A stretch of DNA of 64,000 bases, taken from the NCBI RefSeq assembly GCF_003201875.1, contig NZ_QJKD01000004.1, positions 186,001 to 250,000 on the forward strand, read 5' to 3'. This DNA comes from Hungatella effluvii (GTDB lineage: Bacteria; Bacillota; Clostridia; Lachnospirales; Lachnospiraceae). Numbering within the stretch: position 1 is the stretch's first letter; every line of letters starts with the position of its first letter. Positions 62,904 through 64,000 of this stretch are shown here, piece after piece. The notes under the pieces were generated by a model, which did no database searches, was not told the DNA's origin, and saw only the letters and a list, made by a program, of their open reading frames with translations. The translations under genes and the position numbers were made by a program.

Positions 62904-64000
62904 ATGAAGAAGGTATTGAGTTTGGGGATGGCAGTGGTATTGACACTCAGTCTTACAGCCTGTGGAGGCAGGACGGAAAGCAAAGAGACGGCTGCAACAC
63001 AGGCACAGGGACAGGCAGAGTCCGTTCAGAGCGGAAAGGAGACGACGCAGGCCGCCTCCAATGTGGAGCTGGTAGCGACCAGATGGTCCGGGGGACAGTC
63101 TGATGATCAGAAGGAGCTTGTAAAGGGGTATACGGCTTCAGAGATCTTGATTGACGATGTGGCGTACGATAAGTTAAAGGAAAAGGAAACGCTCAGTATG
63201 CAGAAGAGCGGAGGAGGAGACTACGATCTGATCTATGTAGCGGAAGTATGGTGCCCGGATTACACATCAAATGGCTGGCTTCTTCCTTTAAATGACTACA
63301 TTGAAAAATATAATGTGGATTTAAGCATGTATAACCAGAGCCTCCTGGACACCATGACAGTGGATGGAAAAATCATGTCGCTTCCGACATTTACACAGAC
63401 GTCCATCCTGGCATATGACGAGACTGCCATGCAGCGGTACGGCGGAGCGGTACCGAAGACCTTCGACGAGCTGATTGCGTGCGCCAAATGGTTTAAGGAA
63501 AATGAGGGAACCGGAATTGCAATCCCGGCCATGCAGGGACAGGCGGCAGTCGATTTATTTGGTGCGATCCTCTATTCCTGCGGCGGAGAGTTTATAAAGG
63601 ATGGCAAGGCTGACTTGGGAAGTGATGAGGCAGCACAGGCGATTACCATCTGGCAGGAACTCTGTAAGTACGCTATGGACGGAGCTTCGACGTGGCACGT
63701 GGACGACGTGGGGCAGGCAATGAAGGATGGCGTGGCTCCTATCAGCATCAGCCTGTCTGGTAACTGCTCCGCATACTTGGATCCGGAGCAGTCGGCAGTG
63801 GCTGAAACCGTGAAATTCGCTGGTATGCCTGGAGTCGAAGACAAGGATTATGTGGGAACCGCCAATTTCTGGGGATGGTCTGTAGCGGCGAACAGTGAAA
63901 ATCCGGATGAAGCATTCCAGGCGGCCGTATGGCTCACGAGCCCGGAACAGGAAAAGTCAGCGTCTCTGGCAAACGGATCTATCTCAGCGCTGCCGGAGCT
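62904..64000 (+). CDS. ABC transporter sugar-type substrate-binding lipoprotein (3' partial)
   Basis: The frame from ATG 62904 (GAGGAAGGGAGC upstream) stays open to the window edge, 365 codons. Signal peptide and lipobox LTACGG, then a Gln/Ala/Thr/Ser-rich tether and an SBP_bac_1/MalE-like fold: GGGDYDLIYVAEVW, GWLLPLNDYIEKY, DGKIMSLPTFTQTSILAYD, PKTFDELIACAKWF and NFWGWSVAANSENPDEAF. Such proteins capture sugars or sugar derivatives for an ABC importer, whose permease genes would lie right of the window. It follows the activase by 31 bp and probably feeds the glycyl radical enzyme pathway. Confidence 0.9.
   Translation, partial: MKKVLSLGMAVVLTLSLTACGGRTESKETAATQAQGQAESVQSGKETTQAASNVELVATRWSGGQSDDQKELVKGYTASEILIDDVAYDKLKEKETLSMQKSGGGDYDLIYVAEVWCPDYTSNGWLLPLNDYIEKYNVDLSMYNQSLLDTMTVDGKIMSLPTFTQTSILAYDETAMQRYGGAVPKTFDELIACAKWFKENEGTGIAIPAMQGQAAVDLFGAILYSCGGEFIKDGKADLGSDEAAQAITIWQELCKYAMDGASTWHVDDVGQAMKDGVAPISISLSGNCSAYLDPEQSAVAETVKFAGMPGVEDKDYVGTANFWGWSVAANSENPDEAFQAAVWLTSPEQEKSASLANGSISALPE

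Overview
The window reads as a chromosomal segment of an anaerobic, moderately GC-rich member of the Lachnospiraceae (Clostridium cluster XIVa; the Clostridium symbiosum / Enterocloster group is a plausible home). This is inferred from the strong AGGAGG-type ribosome sites, the CIRCE element, the tRNA-Lys, the absence of respiratory genes, a glycyl radical enzyme, and the co-occurrence of a V/A-type and an F-type ATPase. No species assignment is possible from the sequence alone.

Layout. 0-7 kb: two large c-di-GMP signalling proteins (a periplasmic-sensor GGDEF-EAL cut by the left edge, and a GGDEF/Cys-PAS/GAF/GGDEF/EAL protein) flank a secreted cell-wall-binding-repeat protein and a uvrA-like remnant. 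7-13.5 kb: an Hsp20 gene under a CIRCE operator, a DEDDh exonuclease, then a minus-strand run of a TRIC/UPF0126 channel, a TIGR01906 membrane protein, a D,D-carboxypeptidase and a KdpDE-like two-component pair. 13.5-19.7 kb: citrate synthase with an unusual structured leader, a dispersed repeat, and an Hpt plus REC-HD-GYP-PAS-GGDEF-GAF-PAS pair. 19.7-28.3 kb: a complete nine-gene V/A-type ATPase operon on the minus strand. 28.6-30.9 kb: an SH3 protein, trmB, a 50-residue basic protein and tRNA-Lys(CTT).

31-41 kb looks like an accessory catabolic locus: a LacI regulator, a dihydrodipicolinate-synthase-family enzyme, an Nramp-fold transporter lacking the usual metal ligands, a LytTR/GHKL two-component system, an APC permease, a metal-dependent amidohydrolase and an alpha/beta hydrolase. 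Two matching LacI-type palindromes sit in the divergent lacI/dapA-like promoter region. 41-42.8 kb: a small Cys-rich protein and an rtcB gene broken by an internal deletion. 43.3-49.6 kb: a complete F-type ATPase operon (a, c, b, delta, alpha, gamma, beta, epsilon) behind a consensus promoter. 49.7-58.2 kb: a GNAT acetyltransferase, a ZIP metal transporter with a candidate operator, an NlpC/P60 lipoprotein, a MATE exporter, a large histidine kinase/response regulator pair and a small XRE regulator.

58.2-64 kb is a second accessory locus: an AraC regulator, a second copy of the dispersed repeat, an unassigned glycyl radical enzyme with its radical-SAM activase (separated by a 150-bp hairpin element), and the start of an ABC sugar-type binding lipoprotein cut by the right edge. 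The most promising undescribed biology lies in the glycyl radical enzyme locus, the Nramp-like/DapA-like catabolic locus, the shared C-x10-C-x2-C PAS domain in two c-di-GMP proteins, and the dispersed hairpin elements.
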